Positions 26,450 through 37,403 of a DNA stretch of 64,000 nt are shown one piece after another. The position numbers and the translations under genes were made by a program. Source of the stretch: Rhodoplanes serenus (GTDB taxonomy: Bacteria; Pseudomonadota; Alphaproteobacteria; Rhizobiales; Xanthobacteraceae); assembly GCA_009720755.1 (NCBI GenBank), contig WNKV01000014.1:103600-167599 (forward strand). The letters run 5' to 3'. The notes below the pieces were generated by a model. The model made no database searches, had not been told where the DNA came from, and was given only the letters and a program-made list of their open reading frames with translations. Within the stretch, counting starts at the first letter, position 1. Every line of letters begins with the position of its first letter.

Positions 26450-27727
26450 ATGCCGGCGCCGGCCGCCGGGTGGCTGCCGCGGCCGCACGACGTGCTTGTG
26501 GAAGCAGGCCGTTCCCCGCTATCTGGACGCCTCCAGCCCGCTCCGGACCCCGGCTTGACCATCAGCGAACGATACGCGGCGCTCGTCGCCGCCGGCGAGA
26601 TCGAGCGTGACCGCGCCCAGGCCCGCGTGGTGGAGGCCCTCGCCGGCTTGCAGGAGCGCCTCGTCACCGACCGCATCGCCCGCAAGTCGTCGGCGCTGGG
26701 CTGGCTGTTCGGGGCGCGCGAGAGCAAGCGGCCGCCCTTCGTCCGCGGCCTCTATCTCCACGGCGAGGTCGGCCGCGGCAAGACCATGCTGATGGATCTG
26801 TTCTACGCGACGAGCCGGGTCGAGCGGCGGCGGCGCGCCCATTTCCACGAGTTCATGGCCGACGTCCACGAGCGGGTGCACGCCTATCGGCGCAAGCTCA
26901 AGAGCGGCGAGCTCCCCGACGGCGACCCGATCGCCCTCACGGCCGCCGACCTCGCCGCCGAGGCGTGGCTTCTGTGCTTCGACGAGTTCCACGTCACCGA
27001 CATCGCCGACGCCATGATCCTCGGCCGGCTGTTCACCCGCCTGTTCGGCCTCGGCGTCGTGGTGGTGGCGACCTCCAACGCGATGCCGGACGATCTCTAC
27101 AAGGACGGCCTCAACCGGGCGCTGTTCGTGCCCTTCATCGGGCTCCTGAAGGAGCACATGGAGGTGCTGCGGCTCGATGCCCGGACCGACTACCGGCGCG
27201 AGAAGCTCGCCGGGGTGCGGGTCTGGCACACGCCCGCCGACGCCGCCGCCGCAGCCGCGCTCGACGACGCCTGGCACCGCCTCACCCACGGCCACGAGAG
27301 CCGCGACCACGCCCTGGTGGTCAAGGGCCGCACCGTGCGGGTGCCGCGGGCCGCCATGGGGGCGGCGCGCTTCTCGTTCCACGATCTGTGCGGGCAGCCG
27401 CTCGGCGCCTCCGACTATCTGCGCATCGCCCACGAGTTCCACACCCTCGTGGTCGACCGGGTGCCCGTCATGGAGTTCCAGAACCGCAACGAGGCCAAGC
27501 GGTTCATCACGCTGATCGACACCCTCTACGATCACGGCGTCAAGCTGGTCGCCTCGGCGGCGGCCGAGCCCGAAGGGCTCTATCGCGCCACCGAAGGGGT
27601 CGAGGCGAACGAGTTCAAGCGCACCGTGTCACGGCTGATCGAGATGGCGTCGGAGTCCTATCTGGCGCTGCCCCATGGCCAGCGCACCGGCCCGTCGGGC
27701 GACACCGCCGGCCTGGTCGAGACATGA
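26450..27727 (+). CDS. zapE: Cell division protein ZapE (AFG1-like ATPase)
   Basis: P-loop ATPase related to yeast Afg1; in E. coli ZapE acts at the division ring under stress. The 425 residues have Walker A GEVGRGKT at 105-112 and Walker B in WLLCFDEFHVTDIADAMILGRL near 173. VVVATSNAMPDDLYKDGLNR is the sensor region, and C-terminal FHDLCGQPLGASDYL and KRFITLIDTLYDHGVKL are typical. The normal fold begins near ISERYAALVAAGEIERD (residue 38), so the first 35 residues are poorly supported and the true start could be downstream. It lies just upstream of mdh, a common alphaproteobacterial neighbour. Confidence 0.92.
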   Translation: MPAPAAGWLPRPHDVLVEAGRSPLSGRLQPAPDPGLTISERYAALVAAGEIERDRAQARVVEALAGLQERLVTDRIARKSSALGWLFGARESKRPPFVRGLYLHGEVGRGKTMLMDLFYATSRVERRRRAHFHEFMADVHERVHAYRRKLKSGELPDGDPIALTAADLAAEAWLLCFDEFHVTDIADAMILGRLFTRLFGLGVVVVATSNAMPDDLYKDGLNRALFVPFIGLLKEHMEVLRLDARTDYRREKLAGVRVWHTPADAAAAAALDDAWHRLTHGHESRDHALVVKGRTVRVPRAAMGAARFSFHDLCGQPLGASDYLRIAHEFHTLVVDRVPVMEFQNRNEAKRFITLIDTLYDHGVKLVASAAAEPEGLYRATEGVEANEFKRTVSRLIEMASESYLALPHGQRTGPSGDTAGLVET

Positions 27728-27792
27728 CGGCGCGTCCGGGTCCGAACGGCCGCCCATCGTCGCGACCCTTCGGCCCGCGACGGGGCCGCGAC

Positions 27793-28829
<1,037 letters not shown>

Positions 28830-28920
28830 CACGGCCCGGACGCGGCGCGCAACGAGACGCGGGGCGCGCGACCGGCCGCAGCCGGCGCGCTCCGCCCAGA
28901 TGCATCAAGGTGGAAACGCC

Positions 28921-28938
28921 GTCCGGCGCAGGCCGGAC
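28921..28938 (+). other. Hairpin between mdh and sucC
   Basis: Arms GTCCGGC and GCCGGAC with loop GCAG lie 18 bases before the sucC ATG. There is no T-run. It may modulate the mRNA between mdh and sucC. Confidence 0.35.
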
Positions 28939-28955
28939 GCGAGCGGGGATCGCGC

Positions 28956-30125
28956 ATGAACATTCATGAATACCAAGCCAAGGCCGTGCTGCGGGAGTTC
29001 GGGATTCCGACGCCGCGCGGGATCGCCGCCTTCTCGGTCGAGGACGCCGTGAAGGCCGCCCGCGAGCTCGCCTCGCCGGTGACGGTGGTCAAGGCGCAGA
29101 TCCACGCCGGCGGCCGCGGCAAGGCCGGCGGCGTCAAGGTGGTGAAGTCGATCGAGGCGGTCGAGAGCGAGGCCAAGCGCCTGCTCGGCTCGACGCTGGT
29201 GACCCACCAGACCGGGCCGCGCGGCAAGGAGGTGCATCGCCTCTACATCGAGGAAGGCTCGGCGATCGACAAGGAGTTCTACCTGTCGGCGCTGGTCGAC
29301 CGCGGCACCGGCCGGGTGTCGTTCGTGGTGTCGACCGAAGGCGGCATGGACATCGAGCAGGTCGCCAAGGACACCCCCGAGAAGATCGTCTCCTTCTCGA
29401 TCGATCCGGCCACCGGCGTGATGCCGCATCACGGCCGCCGCATCGCCCAGGCGCTCCAGCTCAAGGGCGATCTCGCCAAGCAGGCCGAGGCGCTGGTCGC
29501 CAAGCTCTACCAGGCGTTTCTCGCCAAGGACATGAGCATGCTCGAGGTCAATCCGCTGGTCGTCACCAAGGACGGCAAGCTGATCTGCCTCGATGCCAAG
29601 ATCTCGTTCGAGGGCAACTCGCTCTACCGTCACCCCGACGTCGTCGCGCTGCGCGACCTGACCGAGGAGGACGAGAAGGAGATCGAGGCGTCCAAGCACG
29701 ATCTCTCCTATGTGGCGCTCGACGGCAATATCGGCTGCATGGTCAACGGCGCCGGCCTCGCCATGGCGACGATGGACATCATCAAGCTGTACGGCGAGGA
29801 GCCGGCCAACTTCCTCGATGTCGGCGGCGGCGCCTCCAAGGAGCGCGTCACCGAGGCGTTCAAGATCATCACTGCCGATCCCAACGTGAAGGGGATTCTG
29901 ATCAACATCTTCGGCGGCATCATGCGCTGCGACGTGCTGGCCGAGGGCGTGATCGCCGCCGTCAAGGAGGTCGGGCTCAAGGTGCCGCTGGTGGTTCGCC
30001 TCGAAGGCACCAATGTGGAGCGGGGCAAGCAGATCATCGCCGAGTCCGGCCTCGACGTGGTGTCGGCCGACGACCTCGACGACGCCGCCCAGAAGATCGT
30101 CAAGGCCGTGCGGGGGAACGCCTGA
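28956..30125 (+). CDS. sucC: Succinyl-CoA synthetase, beta subunit
   Basis: Forms the alpha2beta2 or alpha-beta succinyl-CoA ligase with SucD, making ATP or GTP from succinyl-CoA. The 389 residues have the N-terminal [18 protein letters not shown], an ATP-grasp domain with [16 protein letters not shown] near 48, and [13 protein letters not shown] near 199. The C-terminal CoA-ligase domain includes [18 protein letters not shown] and [14 protein letters not shown]. The stop overlaps the sucD start by one base (TGATG). Confidence 0.97.
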   Translation: MNIHEYQAKAVLREFGIPTPRGIAAFSVEDAVKAARELASPVTVVKAQIHAGGRGKAGGVKVVKSIEAVESEAKRLLGSTLVTHQTGPRGKEVHRLYIEEGSAIDKEFYLSALVDRGTGRVSFVVSTEGGMDIEQVAKDTPEKIVSFSIDPATGVMPHHGRRIAQALQLKGDLAKQAEALVAKLYQAFLAKDMSMLEVNPLVVTKDGKLICLDAKISFEGNSLYRHPDVVALRDLTEEDEKEIEASKHDLSYVALDGNIGCMVNGAGLAMATMDIIKLYGEEPANFLDVGGGASKERVTEAFKIITADPNVKGILINIFGGIMRCDVLAEGVIAAVKEVGLKVPLVVRLEGTNVERGKQIIAESGLDVVSADDLDDAAQKIVKAVRGNA

Positions 30126-31009
30126 TGTCCATCCTGATCGACCAGAACACCAAGGTCATCTGCCAGGGCTTCACCGGCAAGAACGGCACCTTCCATTCCG
30201 AGCAGGCGATCGCCTACGGCACCAAGATGGTCGGCGGCGTGTCGCCCGGGAAGGGCGGCTCCAAGCATCTCGACCTGCCGGTGTTCGACACCGTCGCCGA
30301 GGCGCGCGAGAAGACCGGCGCCGACGCCAGCGTCATCTACGTGCCGCCGCCCGGCGCCGCCGACGCCATCTGCGAGGCAATCGACGCCGAGATCCCGCTG
30401 ATCGTCTGCATCACGGAAGGGATTCCGGTGCTCGACATGGTGCGGGTGAAGCGGGCGCTGGACGGCTCCAAGTCGCGCCTGATCGGCCCCAACTGCCCGG
30501 GCGTGCTGACCGCCGGCGCCTGCAAGATCGGCATCATGCCGGGCAACATCTTCAAGCCCGGCTCGGTCGGCGTGCTGTCGCGCTCCGGCACCCTCACCTA
30601 CGAGGCGGTGTTCCAGACCACCCAGGTCGGGCTGGGCCAGACCACCGCGGTCGGCATCGGCGGCGACCCGGTGAAGGGCACCGAGTTCATCGACATGCTG
30701 GAGCTGTTCCTGGCCGACCCCGAGACCAAGTCGATCATCATGATCGGCGAGATCGGCGGCTCGGCCGAGGAGGACGCGGCGCAGTTCGTCATCGACGAGG
30801 CCAAGCGTGGCCGCAAGAAGCCGATGGTCGGCTTCATCGCCGGCGTCACCGCGCCTCCGGGCCGTCGCATGGGCCATGCGGGCGCCATCATCGCGGGCGG
30901 CAAGGGCGACGCCAAGAGCAAGATCGCCGCCATGGAGGCGGCCGGCATCAAGGTGTCGCCGTCGCCGGCCCGCCTCGGCACCACCCTGGCGGCCCTGCTG
31001 AAGGCGTAG
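30125..31009 (+). CDS. sucD: Succinyl-CoA synthetase, alpha subunit
   Basis: CoA-binding and phosphohistidine subunit of succinyl-CoA ligase. The 294 residues contain the CoA-binding Rossmann domain from [27 protein letters not shown] near 120, and the phosphorylated histidine in [14 protein letters not shown] near 247. It is translationally coupled to sucC. A strong terminator follows at 31032-31068, so mdh-sucCD transcription ends before sucA. Confidence 0.97.
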   Translation: MSILIDQNTKVICQGFTGKNGTFHSEQAIAYGTKMVGGVSPGKGGSKHLDLPVFDTVAEAREKTGADASVIYVPPPGAADAICEAIDAEIPLIVCITEGIPVLDMVRVKRALDGSKSRLIGPNCPGVLTAGACKIGIMPGNIFKPGSVGVLSRSGTLTYEAVFQTTQVGLGQTTAVGIGGDPVKGTEFIDMLELFLADPETKSIIMIGEIGGSAEEDAAQFVIDEAKRGRKKPMVGFIAGVTAPPGRRMGHAGAIIAGGKGDAKSKIAAMEAAGIKVSPSPARLGTTLAALLKA

Positions 31010-31031
31010 TACGCTCGCCGGGAGAGATCGG

Positions 31032-31068
31032 ACGGCGCCGGTCGCTCGACCGGCGCCGTTTTCGTTTT
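31032..31068 (+). terminator. Rho-independent terminator after sucD
   Basis: Perfect arms ACGGCGCCGGTC and GACCGGCGCCGT with loop GCTC, followed by TTTCGTTTT. It separates sucCD from the downstream protease-like gene and sucA, which therefore need their own promoter. Confidence 0.9.
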
Positions 31069-31144
31069 AGGCGAGGCGGTTTTCCCGGGCGAGGCGGTGG
31101 TCCCGCGTCGAGCAGCGATTCTCGAGCACCGGGGCGGCGTCGCC

Positions 31145-31537
31145 ATGGGTCTGGTCAGCGTTCAGGTTCGCCTGGAGAACGTCCGTCGCCCGGACCTCGC
31201 CCCCGTCGAGGCGCCCGCGCTCGCCGACACCGGCGCGCTCCACCTCTGCGTTCCCGAGCACGTCGCCCTGCAACTCGGGCTGGACGAGTTCGACCGCCGC
31301 GAGGTGACGCTCGCGGACGGCTCGCGCCGGCTCGTCTCCTATGTCGGGCCACTTCTGGTGACGGTCGCCAACCGCAAGGGCCTGGCGGGCGCCATGGTGC
31401 TCGGTACCGAGATCCTGCTGGGAGCGATCCCGATGGAGGATCTCGACCTGGTGGTCGTGCCCGGCACCCGGCAGGTGATCCCCAACCCGGCCAATCCGAA
31501 CATCGCGGTGTCGATCGCCAAGGGCGTACGGGGCTGA
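31145..31537 (+). CDS. Retropepsin-like (clan AA) aspartic protease-type protein
   Basis: Small 130-residue protein with a single retroviral-protease-like domain. The catalytic-type motif ADTGALHLCVPE places Asp at residue 28, and the hydrophobic VLGTEILLGAIPMEDLDLVV later matches the family's second conserved part. There is no signal peptide or membrane helix, so it would act in the cytosol, probably as a dimer. I chose ATG 31145 because the domain starts there; an upstream frame from 31097 has no support. It lies between the sucCD terminator and sucA. Family members are poorly understood and may bind rather than cut. Confidence 0.75.
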   Translation: MGLVSVQVRLENVRRPDLAPVEAPALADTGALHLCVPEHVALQLGLDEFDRREVTLADGSRRLVSYVGPLLVTVANRKGLAGAMVLGTEILLGAIPMEDLDLVVVPGTRQVIPNPANPNIAVSIAKGVRG

Positions 31538-31744
31538 CCGCCCCGGCGGCCCGGACGGTCCATGCCGGAGCCGCTGCGGCCAGTCCAATGAACCGAAATT
31601 CACTTGTAGGGTCCGCTCGGCGCATGAAGCCATTGTGGCGCCGCGACAAGGGGCTTAAATAGGGGCCGAACGGCCGTGCCGCCGGCCGTGGCGACGCCAC
31701 CCGCTCCCCCAAGGGCTCCGCGCCCCCCGTATCAGGACTCGTTC

Positions 31745-34705
31745 ATGTCCCGCCAAGACGCGAACGCCGCCTTCGCACTCACCTCGTTTCTCTACGGCGC
31801 CAACGCCGCTTATGTCGAAGACATGTACGCCCGCTACGAGGCCGACCCGAAGGCGGTCGACACCGAGTGGCGGGTCTTCTTCTCGGGCCTCAAGGACAAC
31901 GCCAGCGACGTGGCGCGCGCCTCCCGCGGCGCCTCCTGGAAGGAGCCGCACTGGCCGATCGTCCAGGAAGGCCCGATCCGCCTCTTCGACAGCGAGGCCG
32001 CGGAAGCGGCGACCCGCCTGCACGACCGCATCGGCGCCAAGGCGCACCAATACGGCGTCGAACTGTCGCAGGCGGACGTCCAGCAGGCGACCCGCGACTC
32101 GCTGCACGCCCTGATGCTCATCCGCGCCTACCGCATGCGCGGCCACCTGCACGCCAATCTCGATCCGCTCGGGCTCGAAGCCATCAAGGACCACGAGGAG
32201 CTCGATCCCAAGAGCTACGGCTTCACACCGGCCGATTACGACCGCCGCATCTTCCTCGACTACGTGCTGGGGCTGGAGTTCGGCACGCTGCGCCAGATCA
32301 TCGCGATCCTCAAGCGCACCTACTGCCAGACCCTCGGGGTCGAGTTCATGCACATCACCGATCCGGCCCAGAAGGCCTGGATTCAGGAGCGCATCGAGGG
32401 ACCCGACAAGGAGATCCACTTCACCCGCGAGGGCAAGCGCGCCATCCTCAACAAGCTCATCGAGGCCGAGGGCTTCGAGAAGTTCTGCGACGTCAAGTTC
32501 ACCGGGACCAAGCGGTTCGGGCTCGACGGCGGCGAGTCGATGATCCCGGCGCTGGAGCAGATCATCAAGCGCGGCGGCGCCCTCGGGGTGCGCGAGATCG
32601 CCATCGGCATGGCGCATCGCGGCCGCCTCAACGTGCTCGCCCAGGTGATGGCCAAGCCCCACCGCGCCATCTTCCACGAGTTCAAGGGCGGCTCCTTCAC
32701 GCCCGACGAGGTCGAGGGCTCCGGCGACGTCAAGTATCACCTCGGCGCCTCGTCGGACCGCGAGTTCGACGGCAACCGGGTGCATCTGTCGCTCACCGCC
32801 AACCCGTCGCATCTGGAGATCGTCAACCCGGTGGTGCTCGGCAAGACGCGCGCCAAGCAGGACCAGCATGGCTGCTCCAGCGACGACCGCACCGCCGTGA
32901 TGCCGCTGCTGATCTCCGGCGACGCCTCGTTCGCCGGCCAGGGCGTGGTGGCGGAGTGCTTCGGCCTCTCCGGCCTGCGCGGTCACCGCACCGGCGGCTC
33001 GATCCACTTCATCGTCAACAACCAGATCGGCTTCACCACCTATCCGCGCTACTCGCGCTCGTCGCCGTATCCCTCCGACACGGCCAAGATGATCGAGGCG
33101 CCGATCTTCCACGCCAACGGCGACGATCCCGAGGCGGTGGTGTTCGCCGCCAAGGTGGCGACCGAGTTCCGGCAGAAGTTCCAGAAGCCCGTCGTCATCG
33201 ACATGTTCTGCTACCGGCGGTTCGGCCACAACGAGGGCGACGAGCCGTCGTTCACGCAGCCGCTGATGTACAAGAAGATCCGCTCGCACGAGTCGACGCT
33301 GGAGATCTACTCGAAGAAGCTGTTCTCCGAGGGCATCGTCACCGACGGCGAGGTCGAGAAGATGCGGGCCGACTGGCGCGCCCGACTCGATGCCGAGTTC
33401 GACGCCAGCCACGGCTACAAGTCCAACAAGGCCGACTGGCTCGACGGCCGCTGGGCCGGCATGAAGGTCGCGTCGCCGAGCGACGATCCGCGCCGCGGCA
33501 AGACCGACGTGCCCATCGAGGTGCTGCGCGACATCGGCGACAAGATCACCACGGTGCCGGCCGGCTTCCAGGCCCACCGCACCATCCAGCGCTTCCTCGA
33601 CACCCGCCGCAAGGCGCTCGAGACCGGCGAGGGCATCGACTGGGCGACCGCCGAGGCGCTCGCCTTCGGCAGCCTGCTGGTCGAGGGCCACCCGGTCCGC
33701 CTCTCCGGCCAGGACTCCGAGCGCGGCACCTTCTCGCAGCGCCACTCGGTGCTGATCGACCAGGAGACCGAGAACCGCCACACGCCGCTGAACTACGTGA
33801 AGCCCGGCCAAGCCCGCTTCGAGGTGATCAACTCGATGCTGTCCGAGGAGGCGGTGCTCGGCTTCGAGTACGGCTACTCGCTGGCCGAGCCCAACGCGCT
33901 GGTGCTGTGGGAGGCGCAGTTCGGCGACTTCGCCAACGGCGCCCAGGTGGTGGTCGATCAGTTCATCTCGTCGGGCGAGCGCAAGTGGCTGCGCATGTCG
34001 GGCCTGGTGCTGCTGCTGCCGCACGGCTACGAGGGCCAGGGTCCGGAGCATTCCTCCGCACGGCTGGAGCGCTATCTCCAGAGCTGCGCCGAGGACAACA
34101 TGCAGGTCGCCAACTGCACGACGCCGGCGAACTACTTCCACATCCTGCGCCGCCAGCTCAAGCGCGACTTCCGCAAGCCGCTGATCCTGATGACACCGAA
34201 GAGCCTGCTGCGCCACAAGCGGGTGGTGTCGCGGCTCGACGAGTTCGCCACCGGCACCTCGTTCCATCGCCTGCTGCCGGACGACGCCGAGCATCACCGC
34301 TTCGCCGGCGACCATGTCCGCCTGGTTCCCGACCGCAAGATCCGTCGCGTCGTGCTGTGCTCCGGCAAGGTCTATTACGACCTCTACGAGGAGCGTGAGA
34401 AGCGCGGCATCGACGACATCTATCTGTTGCGGGTCGAGCAGCTCTATCCGTTCCCGACCAAGGCGCTGCTCACCCGGCTCGGCCGCTTCAAGAACGCCGA
34501 GGTGGTGTGGTGCCAGGAGGAGCCCCGCAACATGGGCTCGTGGACCTTCGTCGAGCCCTATCTCGAATGGGTGATGAACCAGGTCGGCGGCGAGTATCGG
34601 CGGCCCCGCTATGTCGGGCGGCCACCCTCCGCCGCCACCGCCACCGGGCTGATGTCGAAGCATCTCGCCCAGCTCCGGACCTTCCTGGACGATGCTCTCG
34701 GCTGA
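31745..34705 (+). CDS. sucA: 2-oxoglutarate dehydrogenase E1 component
   Basis: Thiamine-diphosphate decarboxylase of the 2-oxoglutarate dehydrogenase complex. The full-length protein has 986 residues: N-terminal FLYGANAAYVEDMYARYEADP, the E1-type MAHRGRLNVLAQVM near 291, HLGASSDREF, and the ThDP-binding GDASFAGQGVVAECFGLSGL and NNQIGFTT. The C-terminal transketolase-like part has QRHSVLIDQ and LPHGYEGQGPEHSSAR. It is followed by odhB after 126 bases with a hairpin between them. A 1,630-codon open frame on the other strand across sucA and odhB is only a shadow. Confidence 0.97.
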   Translation: MSRQDANAAFALTSFLYGANAAYVEDMYARYEADPKAVDTEWRVFFSGLKDNASDVARASRGASWKEPHWPIVQEGPIRLFDSEAAEAATRLHDRIGAKAHQYGVELSQADVQQATRDSLHALMLIRAYRMRGHLHANLDPLGLEAIKDHEELDPKSYGFTPADYDRRIFLDYVLGLEFGTLRQIIAILKRTYCQTLGVEFMHITDPAQKAWIQERIEGPDKEIHFTREGKRAILNKLIEAEGFEKFCDVKFTGTKRFGLDGGESMIPALEQIIKRGGALGVREIAIGMAHRGRLNVLAQVMAKPHRAIFHEFKGGSFTPDEVEGSGDVKYHLGASSDREFDGNRVHLSLTANPSHLEIVNPVVLGKTRAKQDQHGCSSDDRTAVMPLLISGDASFAGQGVVAECFGLSGLRGHRTGGSIHFIVNNQIGFTTYPRYSRSSPYPSDTAKMIEAPIFHANGDDPEAVVFAAKVATEFRQKFQKPVVIDMFCYRRFGHNEGDEPSFTQPLMYKKIRSHESTLEIYSKKLFSEGIVTDGEVEKMRADWRARLDAEFDASHGYKSNKADWLDGRWAGMKVASPSDDPRRGKTDVPIEVLRDIGDKITTVPAGFQAHRTIQRFLDTRRKALETGEGIDWATAEALAFGSLLVEGHPVRLSGQDSERGTFSQRHSVLIDQETENRHTPLNYVKPGQARFEVINSMLSEEAVLGFEYGYSLAEPNALVLWEAQFGDFANGAQVVVDQFISSGERKWLRMSGLVLLLPHGYEGQGPEHSSARLERYLQSCAEDNMQVANCTTPANYFHILRRQLKRDFRKPLILMTPKSLLRHKRVVSRLDEFATGTSFHRLLPDDAEHHRFAGDHVRLVPDRKIRRVVLCSGKVYYDLYEEREKRGIDDIYLLRVEQLYPFPTKALLTRLGRFKNAEVVWCQEEPRNMGSWTFVEPYLEWVMNQVGGEYRRPRYVGRPPSAATATGLMSKHLAQLRTFLDDALG

Positions 34706-34737
34706 GCCCGCGTGGCCGTCGCCGCTCCGACGCTTCC

Positions 34738-34761
34738 GTGACCGGACAGATGCCCGGTCAC
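34738..34761 (+). other. Hairpin between sucA and odhB
   Basis: GTGACCGG and CCGGTCAC form a perfect 8-base stem with an 8-base loop. There is no T-run, so it is more likely an mRNA processing or stability element than a terminator, allowing different levels of E1 and E2. Confidence 0.45.
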
Positions 34762-34831
34762 TCCGCTCCTCCACCAGAACCCCGTTGCGCGTGCCGACAT
34801 CCGCTGCCTGCCCGCGTGATCTGCTTGGACG

Positions 34832-36115
34832 ATGACGATGGTTGACATCCGCGTGCCCACCCTGGGCGAATCCGTGACCGAGGCCACGATCGGCCGCTGG
34901 TTCAAGAAGGCGGGCGACACGGTGACGGTCGACGAGCCGCTGGTCGAGCTGGAGACCGACAAGGTGACCATCGAGGTGCCCGCGCCCGCCGCCGGCACCC
35001 TGTCCGAGATCATCGTCGCCGACGGCGAGACCGTCGCGGTCGGTGCCCTGCTGGGCCAGATCGCCGAGGGCGCCGGGGCGAGCGCCGCCGCTCCCGCGGC
35101 CGCACCCGCCGCCAAGGCCGAGAAGCCGGCCGCCAAGCCCGCTGCCGCGGCACCCGCCGCCGCGACGCCCGCCCCTGCGGCAGCCCCTGCGGCAGCCCCC
35201 GCGGCGCGCTCCGATGCGCCGCTCGCCCCCTCGGTGCGCCGGCTGGAGGCCGAGAGCGGCGTCGCGGCCGCCGGCGTCGCCGGCACCGGCCGCGACGGCC
35301 GTGTCACCAAGGGCGACATGCTGGCCGCCATCGAGAAGATCGCCGCGACGCCCGCGCCGGTGCCGCAGCCGCCGCCCGGCGTCGAGGTGCGCGCCCCGTC
35401 GGTCGCCGAGGATGCCGCGCGGGAAGAGCGCGTGCGCATGACCAAGCTGCGCCAGACCATCGCGCGCCGCCTCAAGGACGCGCAGAACACCGCCGCCATG
35501 CTGACGACCTTCAACGAGGTCGACATGTCGGCCGTGATGGCGCTGCGCAACCAGTACAAGGAGCTGTTCGAAAAGAAGCACCGGGTGAAGCTCGGCTTCA
35601 TGGGCTTCTTCACCCGCGCCTGCGTGCAGGCGCTGCGCGAGGTGCCGGCCGTCAATGCCGAGATCGACGGCACCGACATGGTGTACAAGAACTACTATCA
35701 CATCGGCGTCGCCGTCGGCACCGAGCGCGGTCTCGTCGTGCCGGTGGTGCGCGACTGCCAGGACAAGACGCTCGCCGAGATCGAGAAGACGATCGCCGAC
35801 TACGGGCGCCGCGCCCGCGACGGCCAGCTCAAGCTGGAGGAGATGCAGGGCGGCACCTTCACGATCTCCAACGGCGGCGTCTACGGCTCGCTGATGTCGA
35901 CCCCGATCCTCAACGCGCCGCAGTCCGGCATCCTCGGGATGCACAAGACCCAGGAGCGCCCCGTGGTGGTCGGCGGCAAGATCGAGATCCGGCCGATGAT
36001 GTATCTGGCGCTCAGCTACGATCACCGCATCGTCGACGGCAAGGAGGCGGTGACGTTCCTGGTGCGCGTGAAGGAGTGCCTGGAGGACCCGGCGCGGCTG
36101 GTGCTGGATCTGTGA
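34832..36115 (+). CDS. odhB: Dihydrolipoyllysine succinyltransferase (E2 of 2-oxoglutarate dehydrogenase)
   Basis: Core of the 2-oxoglutarate dehydrogenase complex, transferring succinyl from lipoate to CoA. The 427 residues have one lipoyl domain with the lipoylated Lys44 in ETDKVTIE. An alanine/proline linker spans about 80-128. An E3/E1-binding domain starts at [12 protein letters not shown], and the catalytic domain ends with [14 protein letters not shown], where His and Asp are catalytic. The start is ATG 34832 or ATG 34838; the second begins at the conserved MVDIRVP. Confidence 0.97.
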   Translation: MTMVDIRVPTLGESVTEATIGRWFKKAGDTVTVDEPLVELETDKVTIEVPAPAAGTLSEIIVADGETVAVGALLGQIAEGAGASAAAPAAAPAAKAEKPAAKPAAAAPAAATPAPAAAPAAAPAARSDAPLAPSVRRLEAESGVAAAGVAGTGRDGRVTKGDMLAAIEKIAATPAPVPQPPPGVEVRAPSVAEDAAREERVRMTKLRQTIARRLKDAQNTAAMLTTFNEVDMSAVMALRNQYKELFEKKHRVKLGFMGFFTRACVQALREVPAVNAEIDGTDMVYKNYYHIGVAVGTERGLVVPVVRDCQDKTLAEIEKTIADYGRRARDGQLKLEEMQGGTFTISNGGVYGSLMSTPILNAPQSGILGMHKTQERPVVVGGKIEIRPMMYLALSYDHRIVDGKEAVTFLVRVKECLEDPARLVLDL

Positions 36116-36130
36116 GGCGGGCGGATCGCG

Positions 36131-36383
36131 ATGCCGACGGTGGCGATCATCGACGGCATCAAGATCCAGTTCTACGCGCGTGAGCACGCGCCGCCACATT
36201 TCCATGCGATCTATGCCGAGCATCGCGCCCAGATCGCCATCGGGTCCTTGCAGGTCTTGAAGGGCGGTCTGCCGCCGGCCACGCTGGCGACCGTGCTGCC
36301 GTGGGCGGAGCCTCGGCAGGACGCCCCTGATGCGGGCGTGGGACGCGACCATCGCCCTGCAGAAGCCGGAGAAGATCCCATGA
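36131..36383 (+). pseudogene. DUF4160 protein gene broken by a one-base frameshift
   Basis: The first 65 codons encode a DUF4160 protein (MPTVAIIDGIKIQFYAREHAPPHFHAIYAEH). After WAEPRQDA the frame departs from the family. Removing one C from the CCCC run at 36324-36327 restores the expected tail RAWDATIALQKPEKIP and a stop at 36381-36383. That stop overlaps the DUF2442 start as ATGA, the normal two-gene layout. With the extra C the frame instead reads on into DUF2442 and would give a 179-residue fusion. The change is either a real mutation or a sequencing error. DUF4160 function is unknown. Confidence 0.75.
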
Positions 36384-36670
36384 CCGCCGGTACTCTTCAC
36401 ATCGTCGCTGCCGAGCCGGTTCTCCACGGTGTTCTCAAGCTCACTTGGGACGACGGTTACGAGGGCATCGTCGATCTGCGCGGCATCATGGCTCACGGCG
36501 ACATCTTCACACCGTTGCGCGATCCGGCGAGCTTCAAGACCGTTCACGTTTCACCGTTCGGCCATTCCATCTCTTGGGGCGAGGAGGGCGACGAGACCGT
36601 CGACTTCGGCTGCGATCGCCTGCGCGACCTCGCCGAGCAGCAGGCTGCTCTGCTGGCTCGTGCGAGCTGA
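36380..36670 (+). CDS. DUF2442 domain-containing protein
   Basis: Protein of 96 residues with the DUF2442 pattern: LHIVAAEPVLHGVLKLTWDDG, YEGIVDLRGIMAHGDIFTPLRDP, then VHVSPFGHSISWGEEGD. The function is unknown; such genes commonly sit after a DUF4160 gene and the pair has been treated as a candidate toxin-antitoxin-like unit, which I cannot test here. The ATG overlaps the restored DUF4160 stop by four bases. Codon choice is less GC-biased at third positions than in the neighbouring TCA genes, which hints at later acquisition. Confidence 0.8.
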   Translation: MTAGTLHIVAAEPVLHGVLKLTWDDGYEGIVDLRGIMAHGDIFTPLRDPASFKTVHVSPFGHSISWGEEGDETVDFGCDRLRDLAEQQAALLARAS

Positions 36671-36721
36671 CCACCGCCCCGCGATCACGGCTCGAACCGA
36701 TCACCTGGACGATCCTGGTCA

Positions 36722-37351
36722 ATGTCCCACACGGCCGAGTTCCTCTCCCTGATGGCGGTGTTTCTGGTGGCGGCGGTGACCCCCGGCGCCGACTTCGCCT
36801 GCGTGCTGCGCGAGAGCGTGGCGCATGGCCGCCGCGCCGGCATCGCGGCGGCCATCGGGGTGGGCTCGGCTATCCTCGTGCACGTCGCCTACACGGTCCT
36901 GGGCATCGGCCTCGTCGTCGCCCATTCGGTGGTCGCCTTCACCATCGTGAAGTGGGCCGGCGCCGCCTATCTGGTGTGGCTCGGCCTCAAGAGTCTCCGC
37001 GCCCCTCCTCCGGCGCTGCCCGATCCGGGCGGGCCGGATTCGGCGGCGCCGCCGCTGCGCCGCTCGCTGGCCATCGGGGCGCTCACCAACCTCCTCAATC
37101 CCAAGGCCACGCTGTTCTTCGTGTCGCTGTTCTCCACCATCGTGTCGCCGACGACGCTGATCGTCATGCAGTTCGGCTACGGCCTCGCCATGGCGGCGGT
37201 GCTGGCCGGCTGGTTCACCCTCGTGGCCGTCTTCCTCACCACGCCGCCGGCCCGCGCCGCCTTCGTGCGCGCCGGCCGCTGGATCAACCGCGCCACCGGG
37301 CTCGTGCTGATCGGGCTCGGCGTGCGCATCGCCCTGCACCGCAGCCCGTGA
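36722..37351 (+). CDS. LysE family translocator
   Basis: Inner-membrane exporter of amino acids or related metabolites, of the RhtB/LysE superfamily. The 209 residues have about six membrane helices. AVFLVAAVTPGADFACVLRESVAHGRRAGIAAA is the hallmark N-terminal segment, and LTNLLNPKATLFFVSLFSTIV the central one, with RWINRATGLVLIGLGVRIAL at the end. It lies between the DUF2442 gene and a MAPEG gene, inside the odhB-lpdA interval. Confidence 0.9.
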   Translation: MSHTAEFLSLMAVFLVAAVTPGADFACVLRESVAHGRRAGIAAAIGVGSAILVHVAYTVLGIGLVVAHSVVAFTIVKWAGAAYLVWLGLKSLRAPPPALPDPGGPDSAAPPLRRSLAIGALTNLLNPKATLFFVSLFSTIVSPTTLIVMQFGYGLAMAAVLAGWFTLVAVFLTTPPARAAFVRAGRWINRATGLVLIGLGVRIALHRSP

Positions 37352-37403
37352 CGCGCACCGCCGCGCCCCGCATCCTCCGAACCCGAGCCCGACGAGCAAC
37401 CCG

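Noticed and set aside
31655..36547. A 1,630-codon open frame on the minus strand
   Set aside because: It lies entirely antisense to sucA and odhB and is arginine/histidine/glycine-biased as GC-rich antisense frames are. The plus-strand genes have clear family motifs.
36131..36670. DUF4160-DUF2442 as one normal 179-residue protein
   Set aside because: The joining segment fits neither family, while a one-base change restores both gene ends and an ATGA overlap. Treated as a frameshift.
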